Assembly (NCBI GenBank): GCA_963575745.1
Contig: CAUYUJ010014191.1
Span: forward strand, 193,385-257,384
Direction of reading: 5' to 3'
Length of the DNA: 64,000 bases
Source: Prorocentrum cordatum
Taxonomy: Eukaryota; Sar; Dinophyceae; Prorocentrales; Prorocentraceae
Shown: in pieces, positions 44,575 to 54,803 of the stretch
How the letters are laid out: each line of letters starts with the position of its first letter
How positions within the stretch are numbered: the stretch's first letter is position 1
The notes under the pieces: generated by a model
Seen by the model: only the letters and a program-made list of their open reading frames with translations
The model's database searches: none
What the model was told of the DNA's origin: nothing
Translations under genes and position numbers: made by a program

Positions 44575-44948
44575 CGTGAAGGGTGGCACCGAATTTCAGA
44601 AATGTGCCAAATCCCGTGTGTTTTTGGACCCTGACCCCGCGGATCTGCGTAAGGGGTGGCGCCGAATGTCAGAAAGGTGGCAAATCCCTGTGTTTTTGGA
44701 CCCTGACGCCGCGGATCTGCGTGAGGGGTGGCACCGAATTTCAGAAATGTGGCAAATCCCATGTGTTTTTGAACCCTGACCCCGCGGATGTGCGTGAGGG
44801 GTGGCACTGAATTTCAGAAATGTGGCAAATCCCCTGTGTTTTTGGACCCTGACCCAGCGGATCTGCGTGAGGGGTGGCACCGAATTTCAGAAATGTGGCA
44901 AATCCCCTGTGTTTTTGGACCCTGACCCCGCGGATCTGCGTGAGGGGT
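44575..44948 (-). repeat. Satellite A, inverted array, 73-bp unit, about 5 copies
   Basis: The reverse complement of the array at 131-459, with GGTGGCACCGAATTTCAGAA and CAAATCCCCTGTGTTTTTGG phrases. Spacing of 73 bp is measured between GTGAGGGG starts at 44721 and 44794. It ends abruptly at GTGAGGGGTGTCGATTTCGA. Confidence 0.92.
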
Positions 44949-45034
44949 GTCGATTTCGAGCCCCCCCAGCAATTCAGACAACGCGCCCAGGAGACGCTAA
45001 AAATCCCGTTTGGGCCTCCCCCCCCCTCGCGCGG

Positions 45035-45095
45035 TCAATCAACTAGTTACAGTAACCAGCAAGAAGTCAACTAGTTACAGTAACCAGAAAGAAGC
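45035..45095 (+). repeat. 27-bp direct repeat (CAACTAGTTACAGTAACCAG)
   Basis: Two adjacent copies, each followed by (C/A)AAGAAG. Confidence 0.9.
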
Positions 45096-45834
45096 AGAAC
45101 TGTAACACTGGAAACTACAAACTACAACTGGTACAGGAAACTGCGAATCACGCGCCTCGCAGCCTGGTGGCCCCACAAGGGGGCCGGCGGATTCGATGAT
45201 CGTGGTTCTGACGGGTCGCCTTGCATTTCCGAGCTCCAATGGGGAAGCCGTCCGGGAGTATTTCAATATTTTTTGTGGGAATCGTGGGGGGTGGCAGTAA
45301 CTCGGGTTAGCGGTTGGTAGATTGGGCGAGGTGGTAGAAATCATCCTGGAGCAGCGATGACCCCATTCCCGAAGGGAAAAATGGGGTTGGACAAGGAATC
45401 GCGATGGATCACTTCCTGCCCAGAAGGCGGGGGGGGATTATGAGCTAGGAGACCCCATGCGAGAAATTGCCTGGGTCGGTGGCGGCGAAGCCAGCGTCGT
45501 TTTGTTTGGTCCCTGAGGCGCCGTTTGCGAGGTGGCCTGGTCGGTCTGGCCTGGGACATCCCTGCAATTATGTGCTTTGAGATGCCGCGCCGCTGTCCTG
45601 AGGTGGCCCAGGCCGTTGTAGGCTCGGTGGCACGCGAGAGATCCCTCTAGCTTCTCCTCGCACACTCTCGCAACTCAGGGCTCATGGATGCCCTGATCTG
45701 AACTGGTCAAGCCAGTTTCGCATCACATCTCCTCACAACTATGGGCTCGGATATGACCTGGCCTGCGGTCGTCCAGCCACGCTCGCCCGATTCATCTTCT
45801 TTATTCTGGGTTCGTCGTTGCTCTTGTCTCAGGC
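45096..45834. other. Unique sequence, no assigned gene
   Basis: A minus frame at 45438-45665 contains CHRAYNGLGHLRTAARHLKA followed by HNC, loosely like a zinc finger but lacking the proper spacing. Nothing else is seen. Confidence 0.4.
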
Positions 45835-47640
45835 GCGGTGGGGGCGCGATGGGGGCGTGGTGGGGGGCGTGGCGGGGGGTGCCTGCGAGGTTTTTGCAGG
45901 GTGGGCGGCCCCTGAGAACCGAGGCCCAGGAAGCCAGGGGGCTGGCGGTGCCAGGCGCGGCGGGAACGGGGGCGTGGTGGGGGGCGCGGTGGGGGGCGCG
46001 GCGGGGCGCGTGGTGGGGGGCGCCGGCGAGGTTTTTGCAAGTGGGTGGCCCCTGGAAGCGAAGGGAGCCAGGAGGCTGGCGGCGTCAGGCGCGGCGGGGG
46101 GCGCCGGCGAGGTTTTTGCAGGGTGGCCCCTGAGAACCTGGGCCCAGGAAACCAGTGGGCTGGCGGTGTCAGGCGCGGCGGGGGCGTGGTGGGGGCGCGG
46201 CGGAGGGCGCAGCGCGGGGCGCGGTGGGGGGCGCGGCGTGGGGCGTGGCAGGGGGCGCAGGCGAAGTTTTTGCAGGGTGGTTGGCCCTTGAAACAATTAA
46301 CAAAAAAAAAACAAGAAGCCAGGGGGCTGGCGGTGTCAGGGGCGGCAGGGGCGTGGTGGGGGCGCAGTGGAGGGCGTGGTGGGGGGGGGGCGCGGTGGGG
46401 GCGCGGTGGCGGGCGCGGTGGCGGGCGCGGTGGGGAGCGCGATGGGAGGCGCGGTACCGAGGGTGCCGGCAAGGTTTTTGCAGGGTGGGTGGCCTTCAGA
46501 ACTTGGGCTCGGGAGGCCAGGGGGCGGTGTCAGGCGCGGCGAGGGCGCGGTGGGAGCGTGGCGGGGGGCGCGGCGAGGGGCGCGGCGGGGGCGCGGTGGG
46601 GGGCGCGGTGGGGGGCGCGGATGGGGGCGCCGGCAAGGTTCTCGCAGGGCGGGTGGCCCTTGAGAACCTAGGCCCAGGAAGCCAGGGGGGCCGGGAGGCT
46701 GGCGGCGTCAGGCGCGGCGGGGGCGTGGTGGGGGCGCGCTGGGGGAGGGGGTGGGGGGCGCTGTGGGGTCTCGGTGGGGGCGCGGTGGGGGGCGCGGTGG
46801 GGGGCGCGGATGGGGGCGCCGGCAAGGTTCTCGCAGGGCGGGTGGCCCTTGAGAACCTAGGCCCAGGAAGCCAGGGGGGCCGGGAGGCTGGCGGCGTCAG
46901 GCGCGGCGGGGGCGTGGTGGGGGCGCGCTGGGGGAGGGGGTGGGGGGCGCTGTGGGGTCTCGGTGGGGGCGCGGTGGGGGGCGCGGTGGGGGGCGTGGCG
47001 GGGGGTGCCGGCGAGGTTTTTTTGCAGGGCGGGTGGCCTCTGAGAATTTAAGCCCGGGCAGCCAGGGGGCTGGCGGTGTCAGGCGCGGCGAGGGCGTCGC
47101 CGGGGCGCACGGGGGCGCGCCGGGGGGGGCGGTGTGTGGGGCGGGGGGGGGGCGGAGGCGCGGTGAAGGGCGCAGTCGGGCGTGGTCGAGGCGCGGCGGG
47201 GGTTGCCGGCGAGGTTTTTGCAGGGCGCGTGGCCCTTGGGAACCCTAGCCCAGGAAGCCAGGGGGCTGGCGGCGTCAGGGGCGGCGCGAGCGCGGTGGGG
47301 TGCGCGGCGGGGGGCGCGGCGGGAAGCGCCGGCGTTGTTTTTTGCAGGGTGGATGGCCCCTGAGCGTGGTGAGGGGCGCCGGCGAGTTTTTGCTGCGCAG
47401 GTGGTTGCTGAGAACGGAAGCCCAGGAAACCAGGGGGCTGGCGGTGTCGGGGGCGGCGGGCGCGGCGGGGGGCGCCGACGAAGTTTTTGCGGCGTGGGTG
47501 GCCCCTGAGAGCCCCGGCCCAGGAAGCCAAGAGGCTGGCGGTGTCAGGCGCGGCGGGGGAGCGTCGGGGGCGCGGTGGGGAGCGCGGGGGGGGGGGGCGG
47601 CGGAGGGCGCGGCGGGGGGCGCGGTCGGGAGCGCGGCGGG
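45835..47640 (+). repeat. Satellite F, G-rich composite units, about 10 copies
   Basis: Each copy has a conserved core of about 80 bp (CCGGCGAGGTTTTTGCAGGG, GTGGCCCCTGAGAACC, CAGGAAGCCAGGGGGCTGGC). A variable run of GGGGGCGCGGTGGGGGGCGC follows. Positions 46621-46805 and 46810-46994 are identical over about 185 bp at a spacing of 189. The G-runs give strong quadruplex potential on the plus strand. The Gly/Ala/Arg-rich frames are artefacts. Confidence 0.9.
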
Positions 47641-47930
47641 GGGGTTCACTTGGGAGCGCCTGGGGGCGCCTGGGAATGCTTGGGGGCGCCTGCTAACATT
47701 GGGGGCGCTTGAGATCGCCCAGGAGCGCCTGGGAGCGCCGGGGAGCGCTTGGGAACGATTGGATGCGCGCAAAACGCTTGGGAGCGCTTGGGTGCGCCTG
47801 GGAGCGCTTGGCAACGCTTGGGAACGCTCGACAGCGCCTGGGGACACATACAAGCGCCTATGGCCTTATAGCCCTGTAGCCCAATATACCTATAGCCCTA
47901 TGGCTCTGTAGCCTGTATCCTTTGAAGACT
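47641..47930 (+). repeat. CTTGGGAGCGC minisatellite and TATAGCCC remnant
   Basis: Decamers close to CTTGGGAGCG run to about 47850, then a short TATAGCCC block follows. Confidence 0.85.
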
Positions 47931-47989
47931 TGGGTTTATTGAATCGCTTCGCTCATTCCGCCGGCCCGTATTGTGCCATCACGGGTTCT

Positions 47990-49082
47990 TGGGGGGTCTT
48001 GGGAGCCCTTGGAAGCTTCGTGGGAGCTTCTTGGGAACTTTGGGAGGCCTCGTGGATGGCTCTGGGTGGGCCCTCTTGGTGGTCTCTTGGGGGGGTCTGC
48101 CTGGCCTCTTGGGGGCCTCCTGGGAGCTTCCTGGGGGTCTCTTGGGGGCCTCTTGGGGCTTTCTTGCAGCCTGTTGGGGGCCTCTTGGGGCTCTCTTGGG
48201 GGCTTCGTGGGGCTACTTGGGGGCTTGTAGGGGCATTTCGGGGGCGTGTTTGGGCGGGAGGCTCAAAATTTCCGTTCAGGTTGCCCCTGTGGACCTCAAT
48301 CATGGGGCCGTCTTGGGGCCTCTTGGACCGTCTTGAGGGTTTCTTGGGCCTTCTTGGAGCGCTCTTGGGCCGTCTTTGAGCGGTCTTGAGGGTCTCTCGG
48401 GCCGTCTTGGGGTGATCTTGGGGGCCTCTTGGACCGCCTTGAAAGGTGTGAAAGACGAAGAGGCGGATATGTTAAAAATGCACGCTTTCCTAAGGGAATG
48501 AGACGGTTTTTGCTTGTGGGAGCCCTCTTGGGACGCCGCTTAGGGACCTCTTAGGGACCTGTTGGGGCGTCTTGAAGGCCTGTTGGGCCGTCTTGAGGCC
48601 ATCGTAGGCGTTTGGGAGTGATAGTTCGGCGTCTCCCGGCTCTCTTGGACCGTCTGGAGGGCTTCTCGGGCCCCTCTTGGACCGATTTGGAGCCCTCCTG
48701 GGCTCCGAAAAAGAGTTCTTGAGGGTTTGTTGGGCCTTCTTGGAGCGCTCTTGGGCCGTCTTTGAGCGGTCTTGAGGGTCTCTCGGGCCGTCTTGGGGTG
48801 ATCTTGGGGGCCTCTGGACCGCCTTGAAAGGTGTGAAAGACGAAGAGGCGGATATGTAAAAAATGCACGTTCTCCTAAGGGAATGGGACGATTCTTGCTT
48901 GTGGGAGCCCTCTTGGGGCGCCGCTTAGGGACCTCTTGGAGCGTCTTGAAGGCCTGTTGGGCCGTTTTGAGGCCATCGCAGGCGTTTGGGAGTGATATTT
49001 CGGCGTCTCCCGGCCGTCTTGGACCGTCTGGAGGGCTTTTCGGGCCTCTCTTGGACCGTTTGGAGCCCTGGGCTCCGACAAG
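47990..49082 (+). repeat. CTTGGGGGCC minisatellite with a 380-bp tandem duplication
   Basis: Segments 48335-48712 and 48721-49082 are near copies of each other. Both include the non-repetitive phrase GGTGTGAAAGACGAAGAGGC followed by a short AT-rich stretch. The rest is degenerate CTTGGGGGCCT. Confidence 0.88.
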
Positions 49083-49160
49083 GGACCTTGCCGGGAGTCT
49101 GCCGGGAGTCTGCCGGGACCTTGCCGGGAGTCTGCCGGGACCTTGCCGGGGTACTTTTCG
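49083..49160 (+). repeat. 13-bp repeat (ACCTTGCCGGGAG / TCTGCCGGGAG)
   Basis: Alternating CCTTGCCGGGA and GTCTGCCGGGA units, six copies. Confidence 0.9.
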
Positions 49161-49264
49161 TCCGGGGACCCCCAGGGCGAACCAGAAATATTGTTGAGCA
49201 GTTACCGGAGATCTTAGCACGCCTCTGGCCCGTTGGGCCGGCGAATTTTTCTCCGGAATCGCTA

Positions 49265-49295
49265 TGGTAATGGTGACATATGATGATGATGATGT

Positions 49296-49349
<54 letters not shown>

Positions 49350-49605
49350 GGATGAGGATGAGGATGAGGATGATGAGGATGATGAGGATGATGAGGATGA
49401 TGATGATGACGATGACGACGACGATGATGGTGATGGTGGTGGTGGTGGCAGTGGTGGTGGTGGTGGGGAGGAGGAGGAGGAGGAGGAGGAGGAGTTGGAG
49501 GAATTGGCTGAGTTGGAGGATGAGGGAAGGGGAGGAGGATGGTGATGATGAGGAGGAGGATGAAATGATGATTGTGGTAGTGGTGATGATCATGATGAGG
49601 ATAAC
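49265..49605 (+). repeat. (GAT)n microsatellite, left of retroelement 1
   Basis: GAT and GAG triplets, then GGT and GGAGGA, ending at ATAACGTATG directly before the retroelement reading begins. Confidence 0.95.
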
Positions 49606-49607
49606 GT

Positions 49608-51870
49608 ATGACTGAGCTGCTCGCCCAAACGGTTCGGGCGCTTTCTGAAAGCAACCCCGACTTGGTGCTGACGGCACGAGGCGCGAATAACGCTCGCTTC
49701 GCTGCAAACAGGGCCTTTTGTTTGACAGAGCTCGAGGACGCAGCGCCGGAGCTGCTTCCCCTCGCCATCTCTTCTGCGAGCTGCGATTCCAATCCGATTG
49801 AGACAGCAGCTTTACCACAGAAGCCACTCGGGTGACAAATTGGACTGGGGGGATGCTTTGGCTCCGCTGGTGTTGTGGCTTGCGCCCTCGCCTGCAGACG
49901 CTGGAGGGCGCGTTGCGCGCAGAAGCGGCTGCCGGGGGCTGCGGCCCGACGACCTTCGGGTAGTGGCCTGCCTGGACGATGTGATCGTCCTCGCGCCGCC
50001 CGAGCTGGTCGCCGCCGTCACCTCGGCGGCGCACGAAGCCGCCTTCGGCCGTGAGTTGCGACCGCGCGAGACGGGGGCCTGGTCCCCGCGCCTAGCCAGG
50101 CGCGAAGAACAGTGGCGTCCGCGCGGCATCGCGCTGGCGGGCGTGCCGCTGGGCGTGCCGCTGCCAGCGGGGAACCTGCCGGGCGCGGCGGACGGGCGCC
50201 ACCAGCGCTTGGGAACGCCAGCGCCGCCGCGCGCTGCTCTGAGACGGCGGCGCGGCGGCAGCGCTGCTAGAGAGGCTCGCGGAGCTACCTGGGCTGGCTT
50301 CGCCGCGCCTTACTGCGGCCCGGGCTCCTCCTGCGACGTTGCTGCGCGGGCCCGCCAGCGGCAGGCGCGCAAACTCGCCAGCGAACGCGCGGGCCGCCCC
50401 CTCAGCTTACGATGCGGCCGCGCTGGGGGCTAACCAGGAACTGACGCACCTGGACCCCTTGACGGCGGAACAGAGCGCCCGCCGCTGGTTGCCGCTGCGA
50501 TTCGCGGGCGCGGCTTCCGGGACCAGGAGGAACTCGCTCCCGCAGCTTAGGCGCGCTCTTGGGTGGCGCAGAGCCTGGCGGGCGCGTTGGATGCTGGAGG
50601 GAGCGGCCTGCCCAGCCTGGCCGACCTGGGCGCCTCTCCCCTTGCGTTGGCCACGGCCTGCCGGGATGCGCAGGCCTCGCTGCCAGGGTCGGCGGCTGGC
50701 GAGGAGGAGGAAGAAGAGGAGGAGGAGGAGTAGGAGGAGGGGGAGGACGCCGCGCCGCTGCCGCCCTGGCAGCTCGCCCGGGCGCATCGGGAAAAAGTTC
50801 GGAGACTGCCCGCGCGTAAGCTTGACACAAAGAACTATACAACGCCTTGCTGAGCACTTTGGGCCCTTAGGACCATGCGCCACTCCGCTCCTGCAGCGGC
50901 GCCCACGCGGCCCGCTAGCAGCTGGTGGTGGCCCCTGGTAGCGCCCCGGGGACGACGACTTCAGCTCGGCGCGGGCGCTATTGGGGCAGTACCTCGCGCC
51001 GCCGAACAGCCGTTGGAACAGGCTGCGCACGGGCGCGCGGGCAGGGCAGCCCTGCGCCCAACGGCTCTGCTTCAAGGTGCGCCGCGCCTTCCGGTGCGCC
51101 TGCGGCGGAGGCACAAACGCGCGCAACCGCGACGTCGAAGATGTCATGGAGCGCATTCGCGTTGTGTGCGGTTTCGAGACGGTGCGCCAGGTGCACGTCC
51201 CGGCTTGAAACTGGTTGGCACCGGGCATGTCAAGCGCCTGTCTGCGCGGCGGCCACGCGGGCGCCCCACGGCAAGGGCCCTGTCGGGTCCGCGGGTCCGC
51301 GTTCGAAACGCGCGGCGGGGAGCGGCGCATCTGGAGTTCGAGGCGCAGCGCGCCAGCTGCCTGCGGATGCTGGCGGACGTAGCTGTCTGCTACTGAGTGC
51401 CTGGAGCAGCGCGCCCTGGCCGCGACAGCGGGCGCCGACTGCACTGTGGCCTGGGACTGCCAGGCCGACGAACGCGGGCTGTACCCCGCCGGCCGCGTGC
51501 CCTGGCGGGCGTTGCCGTTCGCGGTGGAGACGGCCGGGGGCCACGGGCTTGCTGTTGCGAAAAACTTGCGCAGGCTGGCGCGCAGCGGCGCGTAGCTGTT
51601 CGGCGACGGCTCGAAGGCTGACGCCGCGGCCAGCGCCCTCGCCGCGCGTTGGGGCGCCTTGCGCGGCCCTGGCGCGCCAGCTCCGGACTGCGCGGGCGCG
51701 AGTCCGCGCAGGCCTCTGCAACAGCGCTGGCCGACGAGCGCGCGCTACGCGTGCCAGCGGGGCCGGCCTGGGCGGGCCACGGGCGCGGTGCAGCTGCTCG
51801 ATTGCTTCGTCGTCAGGTCCTTCGGCGACAGAGCGGGCGCACGCGGCGCAGACACTGCCGTCATAGGAGG
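49608..51870 (+). pseudogene. Degenerate non-LTR retrotransposon reverse transcriptase, lineage 1
   Basis: The reading begins with a segment ending FCLTELEDAAPELLPLA, equivalent to the RT palm entry of GC-rich dinoflagellate retroelements. It continues with GDALAPL (the QGDPL-type motif), and then CLDDVIVLAPPELVAAV at 49960-50010, the RT active-site motif with two Asp. Downstream pieces in shifting frames keep family character. One is AACPAW near 50605. Another is RALPFAVETAGGHG near 51500, the latter followed by a stop in RRLARSGA and then FGDGSKADAAASALAARWG. At least three frameshifts and one stop make it inactive. An endonuclease part is not seen upstream. Confidence 0.65.
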
Positions 51871-52005
51871 GGTGGGGGAGAAGGGGAGGGCATGGGAGTG
51901 GGAGAGAGAAGACCAGGAGGGAGGACGGAGGAGCGAGCAGAAGGAGGCGGAGGAGGAGGAGAAGGAGGAAAAGGAGGAGGAGAAGGAGGAGGAGGAGGAG
52001 GTTAG
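51871..52005. repeat. GGAGGA tract
   Basis: Purine-rich plus strand following retroelement 1. Confidence 0.9.
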
Positions 52006-52265
52006 ATACGGTATTCAGGCGGCCGTCGTGCGAAATGGGATGACCACCGAATTGTACGCACCATGAACCACAAGGTCCGTGAGACAACATGGCTACGACT
52101 GCAATCCTTCATCCGACCGCAGCTTTTCAAAACGAGGAGGCAGTCCGTCGTGAACCCGCAGCTTGCCGTGGGGCAGTGGGCCTGTCCACCAGGATAATCG
52201 CAGGCAGGGGGCGACTTAGCGGAAACCGAAACAACGAAGGATGCAAACAATGCATATGAGAACAT
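52002..52265 (-). CDS. Candidate secreted six-cysteine peptide (first exon or short gene)
   Basis: From the Met at 52265 the minus frame reads MFSYALFASFVVSVSA, a good signal-peptide core with an Ala-X-Ala-like end. It continues with KSPPACDYPGGQAHCP and four more Cys (spacing C8C4C5C6C5C) before a basic tail ending at 52002. It is 87 codons and unrelated to any family I recognise. The frame could equally be chance in this GC-balanced spacer; no splice or poly(A) signal is evident. It lies between retroelement 1 and a GAT tract. Confidence 0.3.
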   Translation of the reverse strand: MFSYALFASFVVSVSAKSPPACDYPGGQAHCPTASCGFTTDCLLVLKSCGRMKDCSRSHVVSRTLWFMVRTIRWSSHFARRPPEYRI

Positions 52266-52364
52266 GTGAGTCATCCAGGAACGTGCTCCGCAAATAATCC
52301 ACCTGGTATGCCCACGGACCCCGAAACACATCTCGCAAACAAATCCCGGGGATGAGGACGGATG

Positions 52365-52626
52365 AGGCGGAATATGTGGAGTACTAAAATGTTGGTGATG
52401 ATGTTGTTGATGATGATGAGTATGATGTTGATGATGTTGTTGATGATGATGATGATGCTGATGCTGATGATGGTGATGATGTTGATGCTGATGATGGTGA
52501 TGATGGTGATGTTAATGATAGTTCTTATGATGCTGGTGACGATGATCATGATCATGTGGATGATGAGGAGGTTGATGTTGTTGAGGATGCTGACGGTTAT
52601 GATGACTATATTGTTGATGATGTTGT

Positions 52627-52675
<49 letters not shown>

Positions 52676-52790
52676 CATGCTGGTGATGGTGCTTATGATG
52701 AGGAGGAGGAGGAGGGGGATGAATATGATGGTTGTTCAATGATGGTGGTGATGGATGATGGCGAGGAGGAAGAGGAGGACGATGTTTAAG
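52365..52790 (+). repeat. (GAT)n microsatellite
   Basis: GAT/GTT/GCT triplets ending in GGAGGA and GACGATGTTTAAG. Confidence 0.95.
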
Positions 52791-52799
52791 AGGAGGAAT

Positions 52800-53146
52800 C
52801 ATGATCGAACGAGGGTAGTGGAGCCCGCGCGGGCACCCGCCACGGAGGACATGACCAGCAGGGACCTGATGATAGCGAGGTCCCACGCCTCCCTGGGCGG
52901 TTCGTCGCCGACCACGTCGTCGACGTCGCCAACGTCGTCGCCGACGTCGTCGCCAACGTCGTTGTCGTCGTCCTCGTCGTCGTCGTCGTTGTCCTCGTCG
53001 CCGTGCTCGTTGTCGTCCTCGTCGTCGTCCCCGTCCTCGTCCTCGTCCTATGCCTCGTCCTCGAATTCGTCGTCGCCGTCATCATCATCATCATCTCCTG
53101 CATCATGATCATCATCATCAGCAGCATCATCATCATTATCATCATT

Positions 53147-53194
<48 letters not shown>

Positions 53195-53230
53195 GTCGAC
53201 ATCATCATTAGCAGCATCATCATCATAGAG
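52800..53230 (-). repeat. (GTC)n then (ATC)n microsatellite, left of retroelement 2
   Basis: GTCGTCGTC-type triplets from 52907 grade into CATCATCAT by 53085, so on the plus strand the orientation is opposite to the GAT tracts. It ends at CATCATCATCATAG before retroelement 2. The first 100 bp (52800-52905) are unique. Confidence 0.93.
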
Positions 53231-53297
53231 TCTCAAGATGGCCATGGTTGTGATTCTGACTTAGAGCCCTGGTTAGCTTGCATACCTAATTCGCCTG

Positions 53298-54803
53298 GTG
53301 TGTTTCCCCCTCGGACAAGCAAACCCGGGTGGACGCCACATCTGGTTTTCTAGTAGCAGCGATTCCGATGATAGTAGTAGCAGTTTTGGCAGCTCTCATA
53401 ATTCGGCTAGCAGCTCGTCTTCGTCCTCTAGTTCCGACTCCCCTGCCGCTGCTGCTGTTCCCACAATGCCGTTCTTACCGATAAACAGTTTACCGATCGT
53501 CAGTTGGAATCCTCAATGTCGATTTACTGCTGTGAGTGGTGGGGGACTTCGTGCATCACGTCGTTACTCTCAGCTCCTGAAATTGGCCTCTCGTCATAGC
53601 GTCGTCTGTGTTCAAGACACTCATGGCCACCTTGGGGACATCGAAGAGATCCAGTCGCAGCTTCAAGGGAGCAGCATAGGGTTTTCTATGCACGCGAAAG
53701 CCAACACTGGAGGTGTTATGACTATCGTGCAAGAGCAGATTGCCCATCTCTTCCACACCATCTCTCATACTCCTGTTGTCTCTGGTCGTGTGCTTCTTAC
53801 TCGGTGCATTGGTCGTGGAACCATGCTCAGCATCATGAATTGCCACATGCCTAATACTAGTGATGTAACGCCTTTGCATCGCCGCATTCTCGGGGATATC
53901 TGTCGTGCACTGCCGCCTGAGGAAGGACGAATGGGGGATGATGGGCACACTTGGCACAGTGGCGATCGTTTGCATCATGATGCATTTAATTCCGCATGTA
54001 GTTCGTGGATTGAGTTTGTTCAGGACGAGCCCACGAGGCAAGGTTGGAACAACGCTCGTGAGTCGCACTCGTCTCGGTTGGACAGGATCTACTCGGACCT
54101 CCCCAGCCCCATCCTCCAGGACTATACGATGCAGGCTAAAGTTTGGGGTGCCCTGGATCGTTCTGGACCTTCCGGCCCTCGTCCGCTTATCGCTTCGTTT
54201 CAGAAGTTCGACCCGACCAAGTCTGCTCCCACTGTACCTCTGTTCGTGGCCAACTCGCCTGAGCATCATACGCTTATCTGGACGCTGCTTCAGGACACTC
54301 CTGATTATTGGCGCCCGCTTGTGCGGCTGGAAACCGCCAGAAAGAGATTCGTTGAGCAAGTTGGCCCTGCTCGTCAGATGATTAAGCACCGTCGTGCGCG
54401 TACCCGTGCTGAGAAGCATTATTGGACTATGCATGCACTCCGTGGTGTCAGGTGTCGCAAACTCTTCATGTGTATTGCTGCTTGCACACCTACCCCGACC
54501 TCCTGCTCTTCTTCGACATCGAAACGGAAACGTGTAACGACTTGCCTCAGTTGTGTGAGCACGCGCGCGCTGCAGGAAGCAACCGTTCAGGAGACTTTAC
54601 ACAGGTTGGAGACCCTCGTCGCTCAGAGCTTGGAGGGGGAGGCGTGGTTACAGAGGCAAGCGGGCAGGTGGAGGAGGAAAAAGGAGATGCGGAGCAAGTT
54701 TCGTCGTCGTGTTTTCTCTTGGGCGTGCTCGGCGAGGACGGTGCGCCCTGCCGTTCGCTTGATGAATATGGTGCTGCTCTCGCTGCTCGCTGGGGACAAA
54801 TAG
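53298..54803 (+). CDS. Retrotransposon ORF with APE-like endonuclease domain
   Basis: A 501-codon frame has a Ser/Asp-rich leader (residues 18-50), then an endonuclease-like domain. VSWN lies at 68-71, VCVQDTHG at 103-110 (the metal-binding QE position carries D), NCHMP at 181-185 and SRLDRIY at 259-265. The expected GDFN motif between NCHMP and SRLDR is absent, implying an internal deletion that would abolish nuclease activity. The part after residue about 330 is Arg-rich linker leading toward the RT. The next frame begins before this one ends, consistent with a frameshift rather than a true ORF end. Confidence 0.65.
   Translation: MCFPLGQANPGGRHIWFSSSSDSDDSSSSFGSSHNSASSSSSSSSSDSPAAAAVPTMPFLPINSLPIVSWNPQCRFTAVSGGGLRASRRYSQLLKLASRHSVVCVQDTHGHLGDIEEIQSQLQGSSIGFSMHAKANTGGVMTIVQEQIAHLFHTISHTPVVSGRVLLTRCIGRGTMLSIMNCHMPNTSDVTPLHRRILGDICRALPPEEGRMGDDGHTWHSGDRLHHDAFNSACSSWIEFVQDEPTRQGWNNARESHSSRLDRIYSDLPSPILQDYTMQAKVWGALDRSGPSGPRPLIASFQKFDPTKSAPTVPLFVANSPEHHTLIWTLLQDTPDYWRPLVRLETARKRFVEQVGPARQMIKHRRARTRAEKHYWTMHALRGVRCRKLFMCIAACTPTPTSCSSSTSKRKRVTTCLSCVSTRALQEATVQETLHRLETLVAQSLEGEAWLQRQAGRWRRKKEMRSKFRRRVFSWACSARTVRPAVRLMNMVLLSLLAGDK

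Noticed and set aside
45438-45665. Zinc-finger-like minus frame (CHRAYNGLGHL...HNC)
   Set aside because: Only one Cys before the helix and wrong spacing; no adjacent supporting domain.
46155-47051. Gly/Ala-rich 298-codon frame
   Set aside because: Lies entirely in the G-rich satellite F.
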